Of a stretch of 64,000 nt of DNA, positions 11,766 to 22,005 are shown in pieces. The notes under the pieces were generated by a model. The model had not been told where the DNA came from. It saw only the letters and a list, made by a program, of their open reading frames with translations, and made no database searches. Position 1 is the first letter of the stretch, and each line of letters opens with the position of its first letter. The DNA comes from Mytilus californianus. Lineage: Eukaryota > Mollusca > Bivalvia > Mytilida > Mytilidae. The translations under genes and the position numbers were made by a program. Location of the stretch: contig NW_026262734.1 in assembly GCF_021869535.1 (NCBI RefSeq), positions 111,491,588-111,555,587 on the forward strand, given 5' to 3'.

Positions 11766-13780
11766 CTGACGTTTTTTCTATAATATACACTGTGAGAAAA
11801 TAACAAACACCTTTTCAGAACTATCCACGTTAATGAGGAACACACTTTGATAAGCGTTAAATTAGGGTTTCAAATGAAGATGTAAGAAGAAAATGAAATC
11901 AATATTATCTATAATTAACCTACTCAATTCCTTACTAGTCTATTTTCTGTAAGAAGTTTAAAATGAAAACTGTCACGATGTTTTCAACATGATAACATTG
12001 AAAATGAATAAAAGGATTTGTGATAAGATAATGTGACAACAACCCAACGACACAGACAAAACATATAGAGGTGTATATATGCGTTTTCATTGGTTTGGGT
12101 TTACTTCATATTTTAGATCTGGTACTTTATCTATATATGGTTGAAACTGTCAATATAAATAAGTTACAACAGACATCAGATGACAGAAGTATTTTATCTT
12201 GCCACTGGGTATGGTATTCAAAATGACGTTTTGTTTTACATCAAAGTTTAATAGTGAACTGAAATGTCCATGTTTATAAGCACGGCTCAACTCTTTATCT
12301 AAAACACTGATGTTAAATACAGTTCTTGTTTATGTAATGGCTTTCGACTATTATGTCAGTATGGTAGTTTTATTTTCTTTAAAATATGTGAAATTGCTGG
12401 ACAGAACATTTTTCTGGTAGGAAAATTCGTGAATATTGTCATTATTAAAAAAACAACACTATTTTGTCACAATTTTTCTGTGGTTTATGTTCATTGATAA
12501 TTTGCAGGGTAAGAAATTCTTTTGAACCAGGATGGAAAAGCATTCACATACACATGGAGTGTGATTCAAATAGGAGCTGTGTCATTAATATTCACAAAAA
12601 GTCTACTGATTACGTAATATATATAAAGTTTTTATATAAAATATAAAATTCCACTATCACCGGTAATTTTATAACTTCTATTGTAAATCATATTTTTCTA
12701 CAAAAATATAAATGGTGTCTAACGTTTGTTTTAAAATTTCAACATGATATTGACTTTTGACATAGTACAATGTGTAAAACGAATAAACGAAGGCCTCACC
12801 AGTTACCTTTATAACTGATTTTTTTATTTTATGAAAATTTAACTTCACGAACATAAAAAACGGTTATTCTCAAAAGGATCAGTGTAAAAGGCTGCATCAT
12901 CATTGACTATCTTATTCATTTATTTTGTAAGATATGTGTTCTTGAGATCAATGCCAAGATCTTTCAGTAACTGTCAAAAGGATTGTTCATTTTTTTCTTT
13001 GCTGAACGTACGGTGGCAAATATGTCATGCATATTCTGGTTGAGAACAGATTAAATGGTTTTATTTAGTAGATTCCGCAAAATGTTGGGTTTGGGACGGA
13101 GTATGGGAAAATTAGATTGCAAATTCACAAAAGGTGGTATACTCTATAGAAATAGATATTAAGACTTAACAGGCACCTCAAAGAGTGGTTGTATTGGTTA
13201 CATAACGTACAGAGAGAGTTGAACTATACCGACACTGGCCTCGAATGTACAGTTTTTTTCCGATCAGACGTCGTTGTGGATTTGCACTACACCCACAACC
13301 ATTACCCGCAGCAAGGTCCTGTCTTTCGAAAGGAGTAAGTCCATTTTTTTCTATATTTCAATATCGTAGTCAAGCCTTTGGATCAGGTAAAAGCGCTCAT
13401 ATATGGTTAGTACCTAGTATATCTTAACAATATTCTCTTTACTAAATATAATGCATTAATTGTCCTGAATTGTTTTGTTATCGTATACAATTGCTATACA
13501 ATACACAAACGACCTGCACTATATGATACTACACTGTTAATTATATCAACTGTTGACGTATTCTTTAATACGACATGAAGAATCGTACAGGATTTCTTTT
13601 ATTTTGTTTTTAGCTATTCTTTTTCGTAAATCGGGGGTGGGATGCTTAACCATGATACATGTTTTCTTCAATGACTCAGATGTTTCGTACTAAAACAATA
13701 ATTGTATCCCTTGTTGTTGTTGAATATTTGTGGTATTTATACAGATGAAAGTACTCAAAGAAACAGTAAATGCACTCTTT
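11766..13780 (+). repeat. 3' flank of duplication copy B
   Basis: Non-coding DNA homologous to 3792..6040, with moderate divergence and several indels. Copy B has lost short segments relative to A; the offset between the copies falls from about 8284 at the gene start to about 7736 at the distal flank. Confidence 0.6.
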
Positions 13781-14430
13781 TAATTATTCATTTGTAATGG
13801 GACATGGTAGAATATATTTTACGCTAATTTTTTTTGACAGGTATAATGAACCATATTAGTTAGATGTTTCAACACTAACTGAGAATTAGTAGGTATACGA
13901 ACCGAATGATACTGATGCCAATGGGAGTTATACACTATGTGCTGCATGTTCATTAAGTTATGATTCGCCGTCACTATTATCCTCTGCTGGTTCTAACGAA
14001 TAACGATTACCATACATGTTATGTTTGTGCAAATTCATATACAAATTCAGCGGTAAAGGTAACACAATAAGCAGATTGACTTATCTCAGTAAACAATGGC
14101 CGATTGGCATCTATAGAAGTGGACTAATTTTTGGATGTCCTGCTTTAAGCTTTATAAAGATAAAGGGATGTAGTATGATTTTGCAAATGAGAAAACTCCC
14201 CACAGAGATCGAAGGACGATGATGCAAACAGATGTTTTCGCACTTACCAAAATGATCCAGTTTTGATTGATGGTGGTAGGATCTTTCTTGTTCGAAAATA
14301 TTTTTTTCCCACTTAATTCTTTACTACAATATATAGCGATTCCAGAACGTCAGGCGATAAAGGTACATAATATCAAAAATAAAAGTTGGTCAAAAATAGT
14401 TGATAATACACTTTGACTTAATTTATTGCA
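13780..14430. repeat. Near-identical distal flank, copy B
   Basis: Counterpart of 6040..6690. Differences are few (for example 'acaatacatg' against 'accatacatg', and an 11-base insertion near 14218). It includes the second orphan SLC5 exon. Confidence 0.8.
14248..14362 (-). pseudogene. Orphan degenerate SLC5 exon (copy of exon 12), copy B
   Basis: Essentially the same sequence as 6500..6613, with one extra T. The donor GTAAG is kept, the acceptor is lost, and stops follow WNRY in the ancestral frame. It must have been present before A and B separated, or been copied between them later. Confidence 0.75.
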
Positions 14431-14447
14431 TTCTTAGTACTACTTCA

Positions 14448-14995
14448 AAAAGAGAGGCGAAAGATACCAAAAGGACATTCAAACTCATAAGTCGAAAAAT
14501 AAACTGACAACGCCATGGCAAAAACGAAAAAGACCAAAAGACAAGCAGTATGCAAAGCACAACATAGAAAACTAGACTGATTAACACAAGCCCCACCACA
14601 ACCGTGGGTGATTTCATGTGCTCCGGAAGGGTAAGCAAATCCTGCTCTACATGTGGCACGCGTCGTGTTGCTTATGTTAGTACAAATTTGGTGATAAGTC
14701 TTATTCGTTAGGTAACATTCGGGAAAATGAGGTCAATTATCTCGGTATGGCGTCCGAAATTTTTTCAAAGGAATGATTTCAAATTCAACACTTGAATGAG
14801 AGGTAAAAGATACCAAAGGGATATTCAAACTAGTAAATCGAAAGCAAATTTAAAATGCTATTCCAAAAAACGAAAAACGAAGAAAAGACAAAAAAAGTAC
14901 TCAAAACAAAACATTGAAAACTACAGACTGAGCAACGCAAAAAAGCCCACCAAAAAACCTGGGATGATCTCCGGTGCTCCGGTTCGGAACTCTTG
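14448..14995 (+). repeat. Two R2 repeats in direct orientation
   Basis: 14448..14720 is a long R2 copy ending near 'tctacatgtggcacgcgtcgtg', and 14796..14995 is a second, more diverged copy. On the reverse strand these repeats often hold short frames such as 14659..14423. Those frames recur with the repeat and are not genes. Confidence 0.65.
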
Positions 14996-15140
14996 GTTAA
15001 ATAGCTTCCTTGTGAGCATCAATCCTATATCCAGGAAATCAAGGTAAGGAAAGCCCTTGAATATCGTATCAATTTGGAGATATAAACTGCATATGCAGGC
15101 GTTGCTGGAATATTGCTTCATAGTTGCTACACACTTCAAA
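14996..15140 (-). mobile_element. Reverse transcriptase fragment fused to R2
   Basis: The minus frame 15139..14921 contains YLDFLDIGLMLTRKLFNQEF, the same block seen at 51922..51725 ([12 protein letters not shown]). The frame then runs straight into R2 sequence. The same R2-to-retroelement join recurs at 51560..51920, so R2 may be the tail of this retroelement or a preferred neighbour. Confidence 0.5.
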
Positions 15141-15559
15141 ATGTTCCAATTCTTACCACAAATCCTTGTGATTAGTCAACAAAATATTAATCATCGAATG
15201 TCTTACTTGTGTTCAAAGGTTGTTTTCGTTTTTGTGTACATGTAACTTGTGTAAATGTACAATCAAACAAGTTCCACATCATAGATAATGAAACGTCAGT
15301 GCAAAGATTTTATGTATTTTCCCGAATTCTACAGGTATTTACACCGATTCAGACAAGTCTAATTAATTTAGACAAACCACACGTTGAGTAAATTTGCCTC
15401 GTCTAATTTCCCGCTATATACATTTGGAGCATCCTATCCATTAAATCATTACAGAAACAGATTCTACCACCGAAAATTGACAACATTAACAAATCGTTAC
15501 TAACAGTGCTTGTTGATGTAGTGACCTCTAACTAGTTATCGTCATACTAAATACTCATC

Positions 15560-16300
15560 AAAGGTAGTACATATATCACCGGTTACGTGAAGGTCACTTC
15601 CGGTCTCAAATGATAGGTTTATGTTTGCATATTTAAAAAAAATATAGTTTCTAGGTACTTTTCCATGAAATAAGTGCAAAAATGGCTACTTCCAGTTTAC
15701 TCAAGGTCACTTCCGGTTGATATTTGTCAAGGTCATATGTCAACCAACAGTTTGCAAAAAATCCTATGGCTTTATCATGTACCAAGTTGGAGAAATAATC
15801 GATTAACCTTAAATTGAATCATTTCAGGGACATTAACTCCTATAAGATGTCATTGGATTGTTTCAGGTCAAATGTATCATATCTTCATCACAATGAGGCA
15901 AACATTTTGCACTAGTTCTTTTGAAATATCTCCAAGATTATCAGACGAGATCTCGGAACAATGAAAAGTCAAATTGTGAACATGACCTTGACCTTTGACC
16001 TTGACCTCAATTTTTATTTTTATGAACCCAGGACCTCAAATACACATACCTTAGGTCTGTATTACTTACTATTCATGTGATACATTGACATATCACTTAT
16101 GTCAAATTCAAAAGGGAAATAACTGTCATATGGAGTCTACGAGTTGATTCGGTTAAAATTTGACAAATCATGCTGAGAATATAACGAGCAATTTAGTAAA
16201 TTAAATTTGTCGCTTTCTTTTACGGTTACGGAGGAGATCTCACCACAAAGGAAACAGTGTTTGGGGAGATAACTCTTACAATAAAAAGTCTTCAACTAAA
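15560..16300. repeat. Gene-free repeat region with nuclear-receptor-like half-sites
   Basis: There is no gene. The text 'aaggtcacttccggt' occurs twice (about 15589 and 15704). A run at 15983..16007 is 'tgaccttgacctttgacct' plus a further half-site; on the minus strand this gives AGGTCA A AGGTCA, a direct repeat with one spacer base, flanked by TCAAGGTCA. Probably part of a dispersed repeat. Confidence 0.5.
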
Positions 16301-16489
16301 CAGGATCAGTCTCAAAAGAGCAACAACTGTTCGATATCATATGCAAAAAATCTAAGCGACATCTTGCGAAACCACAAAACAAGTTTTGAAATTTGGCGGA
16401 AGAGGTAAAGTAAAAATGATCCGAACAATTACAATAGGTCTTTTTCACAAAATAGTGGAAAAACTTAATAAATTTGTTTAAAGGTTCGA

Positions 16490-18100
16490 TGAGTTCACAC
16501 GGATCACATAGTTACTTCCGCGCTTTAAGTACAATATTACCGTAAAATTTAGAATGGGAAATACCGTTTTTAATAAGTTTTCTACAGGTACAGCCAAATT
16601 TACTAATCAAATCTTTGTATCTAAGAAAGAATTTAGTAAATGTTTTAAGTAATTTATGGTAACGAAATCCCTGACTTAATAATTTATAAGTGGTGCATTG
16701 ATTACGTTCGCTAAATCTATGAAGTCACTACACACACGGCACGGGCATAACAAACGAGTTGGAATATATAAACACCGTATGATGGAGCCGTCTAAAAAGG
16801 GAAAATTAACAATAAGGAATGAAAAACAATCGTTTCTTTTGTCGTAAATTTTAGTATGGAGCTTCTCTTTAGAAATTGAAATGTCTAAATCTGGAAAAGT
16901 ACAACTACTGATGTTTATGTTAGATTTGTTTAAAGCAAGTTCCTTTTGGTAAATTTTCAGTAGTATATTAGAGAAATCAGGATTATTAACGAACAAATAT
17001 CATCAAGATAACAGTAGGTATTGTTGAGTGTGTCAACCAAATGTAACAATGATGTGTCTTTACTGAGTTTGGCCATAAACTGTGATTCATAGCAATACAG
17101 GAATAAATCAACTATTAAAGGGGCGCAATAAGTGCCCATAGGAATACCTACTACCTGTCGATACACTTTATCGCTGAAACGTACATATATGTAGTCCAGG
17201 AGAAAATTTAAAGCTTCAATCATAAGTGTATATAGCATACTTTCTTTTTTCATTACAGAAAAATGCTTTAAACGAGTTACAGCAAGTAAATTTGCAGTGA
17301 GATTTTTCAAAAGACCATTTAATCATGTTAATTAAATATGAAAACTTTTTCTTGATAAGATTGTGTGGAAGTGTAATGTAGAGAGTAGAAAATCATAGCT
17401 GTCAACATAATTAAATGGACCATCAAAAGCATGTATTTTATCTAAAACCTCTAAAGAATTTTTAACACTCCAAAAATTATTAACCACCTTATTTTCATAA
17501 AATTTATTACAAAAGTTAATAATAAGATCTTTGATAGTAGTAAGGGAGGTAGTTAGAAGTACTGACAGATTAGTAGTAGAACACTTACTAGATGCGGAGC
17601 GTACGGACCTGAGTGTAGAAAAATTGATAATTTCGTTTTGGAGAACTTCCGTGTAGTATATGCATGCCACCACCACTACATTATAGGCTGCTTTGTCTGC
17701 CGGTACGAACACAAACCGCTTTGCGAGTACTTGGAGATTTTTTTTTATTCTTGAAATGGGTATATCATGAACCCTATTATTAATTTCAAAATTGTTTTTT
17801 CAAAATGAGATATACGAATATCTACAGTATTCATAATTTTTTTCAAATAATTGTCTAGAGATTTTTTATCAGATTTTTCACGTTAACACCAATGTTTACA
17901 GTAGGCAGACAGAGCGTCTAAATGACCTGACGACACTGTTTCCAATCCACAATAGATGGAGGACGATATTTAGGTCCTTTCTAAAGAAGAGTTTTGACCT
18001 CACGATCGTCAACGATGTTGAGGTCTCTTGTTATGACATGACCATAGGGAACATAACTTAAACTAGATGGTTCACAGTCTCAAGTGGAAGGAGCATTATT
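16490..18100 (-). mobile_element. Decayed reverse transcriptase gene
   Basis: Read on the minus strand, fragments follow each other in protein order. KGPKYRPPSIVDW lies near 17985..17940. FVPADKAAYNVVVV is at 17712..17670. FWSVKNSLEVLDKI follows near 17480, then VVGIPMGTYCAPLIVDLFLY near 17150..17095 (fingers/palm motif) and YCYLDDI near 17010, the YxDD catalytic motif. FPDLDISISKEKLHTKIYDK and the C-terminal motif follow to about 16700. Frameshifts and stops break the gene, so it is inactive. Same family as the relics at 964, 9700, 21100, 27190 and 52230. The class is uncertain. Confidence 0.8.
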
Positions 18101-18420
18101 TTCTATATTGGCATCAGATGTTGCTGACGTATATTTAAAAATCAAATTTCTGCTGGTTTTTTTGTACGCATACGAAATAATAGGTGCTTCTGTATTATCA
18201 TATTATGGAGGTATTTATATATGAATGGTAGAGTCATTGGATATTCTAGATAAGTTAATAAAATCAATACCTCTATTTATATATTTTAATTTCAGAAAAT
18301 GCCGTTTATGATTTTCAGGTTCATCGGTACAGCCTGTGATGACAAAAGGCTGTAATAATACAAGTGTAATCATACAACGGACTGAAAAATGAAATTTTAT
18401 CACACTCAAAAATATCATAC

Positions 18421-18532
18421 AAAATTGAGAATGGAAATAGGGAATGTGTCAAAGAGACAACAACCCGAATAAAGAGTATAAAACAAAAAAGGCCACCAAT
18501 GGGTCTTCAACACAGCGAGAAAATCGTTAACT
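18421..18532 (-). mobile_element. Truncated 3' terminus of the 8545-type retroelement
   Basis: The terminal 'attgagaatggaaat', 'gtgtcaaagagacaacaacc' and 'ggtcttcaacacagcgagaa' segments match 8545..8655 and 19432..19545. The match stops abruptly at about 18525. Confidence 0.65.
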
Positions 18533-18879
18533 TATTTGTATTTGACCAAGTTTGCATAATAATTGATGTCTACCATTATTTTTTATAATAGATAACAGAT
18601 CAGCAAGTGAATAATTTATATGTCTAATACGTAGATTACGGTTTTTACGTTTACCATGACTTTCATGTACTTAGTATCTTTATAAGCATGTTAAATGCTA
18701 GTTGATATTGAAGAAGCACCATCGAATATTACCTCTGATTTAAATAAAACAGGGCATTATAAAAAACTGAAATCAATATAATTGATAAATAACATAATAA
18801 ATCATGCTACAATAAAACTACAGCTTTGTTGCGAATTGAAATACGTGCCTTGCGTACTCCTTTTTTAGCTACTATTTAT

Positions 18880-19340
18880 GCTGCGTTTATTCCTAATAGA
18901 GTATCCTAGATGTCCATGTGTGTGTGTCCTCGGTCTATATGTCAAAAATACTGAGATTTAATATAGTACCTGGTATAGTTTTGTGGTTTTATTTTCTTTG
19001 ACATACTTTCATCATATTTGTGTTGTGTCTTAGTTATTTTGAATATCTCCTTTTCATTCCGTTAAACAAAGGAGCATCGCCGTAGTTCCTTTCGATTACA
19101 TTTAATATGTGGTTTCATCAAAATTGCCAGCATGAAAAAAAAACCCATTATTCTACACATGCCAGTTATTTCATTATTTAAATTTAGGATGGATTTATAT
19201 GGAAAAAGTTCCTTTTGATTCGTCTCTTTTGACGGAATGGCATAAATCGACATAAAGTGTAGTTCACAAAGGAGCCGTACTATTTTAATTTACTATTAAC
19301 AGTCCTTTTTGTTAACGTCTTGAAGCGAACAAATGATGGA
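18880..19340 (+). repeat. Possible fourth duplication copy (D), proximal flank
   Basis: Segments here resemble the 3' flank of copy A: 'atgtccatgt' then 'aaaatactgagatttaatata' (18907..18965) against 4422..4485; 'tggttttattttctttgacat' against 4520..4545; 'gttcacaaaggagccgt' (19263..19275) against 4724..4740. Divergence is high and no TRIM-like coding sequence is left nearby. Confidence 0.45.
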
Positions 19341-19431
19341 ATTAAGTATCGAATGTTTAACTTAATCATCCTATTCATATCTATTTAATCAAACAGATAT
19401 ATCATGTGCAAGAGCAGTATTTAATAATAAA

Positions 19432-19975
19432 ATTGAGAATGGAAATGGGGAATGTGTCCAAAAACACAACAATCCGACCAAAGAGCAGAAAACAACCCAG
19501 GGCCACCTATGGGTCTTCAACACAGCGAGAAAATCCCGCACCCGGAGGCGGGTTTCAGCTGGCCCCTAAACCAAAATGTGTACTAGTTCAATGAAACTGG
19601 ACGTCACACTACACTCCAAAACATATAAAAGAACTAAAATTAAAAAACATACAAGACTAACAAAGGCCAGAGGCTCATGACTTGGGACAGGCGAAAAAAT
19701 GCGGCTGGGTTAAACATGTTTTGTGAGATCTCAATCCTCCCCTATACCTCTAGCCAATGCAGAAAAAACAAACACACAGCAATACGCACACTAAAACTCA
19801 GTTTAAAAGAAGTTCGAGTCCGATGTCAGAATAGGTAACAAAAGAAACTAAGCAAAATGACAATGATACATAGATTAACAAAGGACTACTAGCAGTTCCC
19901 GTATCATGTCAACAACTGGTTTAAGAATAAATGTGTTTATTTCCTATGCAAAGACCCTATTTGTCTGTTTTTCAT
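19432..19975 (-). mobile_element. Internally deleted 3' end of the 8545-type retroelement
   Basis: Close copy of 8545..9015 followed directly by the 9147..9210 part: after 'actagcagtt' the sequence jumps to 'cccgtatcatg'. About 130 bases present at 9017..9148 are missing. It splits the two parts of possible copy D. Confidence 0.7.
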
Positions 19976-20859
19976 CTTAATCATTCTTATGAAATACAAA
20001 AAAACGAACCGCATTTTTATAAATAAGACTTTTCAGTACAACTACTGTTGAATTCAAAATGATGAACAGCTTATCATAACATTTGTATTATCAGAGGTGG
20101 GATAATAAACAATGATTAATATAAGAAGTTGCAATTCTTACCCTTCATACCATTAGTGTCATTGATAAAAAAAAATATGGACTCGTCCAGTGTCCAGTTT
20201 GAAGTTCATTTAAGTTAATCCAATCAAATTGCGTAGGATTCAATAACAATGATCGGTCCTGTAATAGGGGTAAACTGGGTAGGGAAAAATGACAGATACT
20301 TAAAGTTTATTTTTGTGAAAACGAATAAAAATTTGTCAAGCAAGAGTTTTGCTATAGTTTCCAAAACATGACGTGTTGTATCGGTAAACTTTAAATTTGC
20401 CCGTTTATAAATTTTGAAATTTAAAGAAACGAAGGTTCCAACTCCCTCAGGTAAAGTTGGCCTTAGAAGGATTTGGCTTTTATTTTAAGTCATTTTTGAT
20501 TATATAGCTCTTCAACTGTTTCAATTTTATACAATTTTGGCTTTCAAATATTCGGCTCTGAGCGTTCCTGATAAAAGTGAATCCAGAAAAGCGATTCGGA
20601 CGCATTAAATTTATAACCTGTTGTTTAATTTTTTTTCCAGAACTTTCCTTTGAATATTTAAGGCAATAGAAAATTGGGCTTCAAATGTCTACATAATTAT
20701 TGACTTTATACAGAAAGTTCGCACTTCTAAAACATTAATTGTTTTACAAATAATACATGGATACAAAGGAAAACCATTTCTTTAAACACTGCAAAAAATG
20801 TCATTCTGATTGGTACAGTGGTATTGTCATAAAGTGCGTTGAAATAAACCGTGGTATAG

Positions 20860-21045
20860 CAAACATCGATTTCCTTCACAAAATGTTATCACACACTATA
20901 ATTTATCTTAACACGTATAATGAACTACATTAAAAAAATGTTTGAACTAAATGATAACTGGTAAGTATACAAACCGAATTTTCTAAACCAATGTGAGTTT
21001 AACACTATGATAAACATGTTCGTAAGGAGTGTTTAACTATTAATT
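20860..21045 (+). repeat. Possible fourth duplication copy (D), distal flank
   Basis: 'cgtataatgaac' ... 'gtaagtatacaaaccgaat' ... 'ccaatg.gagtt.aacactatg' parallels 6100..6200 and 13840..13940 in order and spacing. Together with 18880..19340 it suggests a gene-less duplicate. Confidence 0.5.
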
Positions 21046-21094
21046 TCTGACTGTTATACTATCAGTGAAGAATGCATAGCAGGTGACGCCTATC

Positions 21095-21535
21095 CTGTCG
21101 ACGCACTCGGTTTAGGTCCTTTTTTAGTTCATGCGATTCCACCAGTTTCTGTTTGTTGCCTTGATTTGCCCCTTCTTATCGATTCATAAGATTTGTACAT
21201 CGATTAAGTACTGTTATTTTGTAAACAGTTCTTTAATTTCCCTTTCACATATCTTGATGATGTCCTGTTACCTAATGGCCCACATTTCAATGAGTGCTTA
21301 CACCTCATATATCCCAGGGAACTTATACTATCGATACTAGAAAGTCTGCTTCAAATCATCATCTGTTCCTCGATATTGACACAGATGGACGACGTTTTAC
21401 AAGGATCTTTGACATACGCTATGATTTCAACTTTCCAATTGTCAACCTCCTTTTTCTCAGCAGAAACATACCCTATTGTCCCATCGTATGGCTTTACATA
21501 TCTCAGTTAATACTTTATGATTGAGCATGTTCACA
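21095..21535 (+). mobile_element. Reverse transcriptase C-terminal relic
   Basis: The frame around 21294..21524 reads LFLDIDTDGRRFTRIFDIRYDFNFPIVNLLFLSRNIP, then WLYISQLILYD. This is the thumb and C-terminal segment of the same reverse transcriptase family, joined by frameshift to the preceding frame (21131..21340). Confidence 0.65.
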
Positions 21536-21824
21536 CTATACGGACATAATTATGAAGACGTGGTCCTTACACAAAAACTGCTCTGTTATTAAACCAATTG
21601 TATCCTATTCCCGAATAATGTCAAAAACCTGCCTGTTATGGAAAAAAAACGTTTCTTACGAATACATATTTGTACTAGGGTACAGGTTGACTTGGACAGT
21701 TTGGTCCTAAATACCGTTAGAAAATTTACTATAGATAATTTCAGATAGTTTGATTGTAATTTTACTACATTGAAGTGTACCCTGGACACTGATGCAGCCT
21801 GAATGTATACATATATCTAGGTCG

Positions 21825-22005
21825 TTGTTTTTTTAGTTTGAATTGCGTTACATTTGGTCATGTCGAGGCCTTTATTAGCTGACTATATGTATGGATTTTG
21901 TTCCTTGTTGACGGCCGTATGGTGACTTATGATTGCCTTAATCCATGACATTTGGACTATGTTGGATAGTTGTCTCATTGGCAATTATCTTATAATGAAG
22001 AAGAT
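21825..22005 (+). repeat. R1 repeat, 3' half
   Basis: 'gtttgaattg.gttacat', 'tagctgactatat', 'ggccgtatggtgac' and 'agttgtctcattggcaat' match the second half of R1. Confidence 0.65.
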
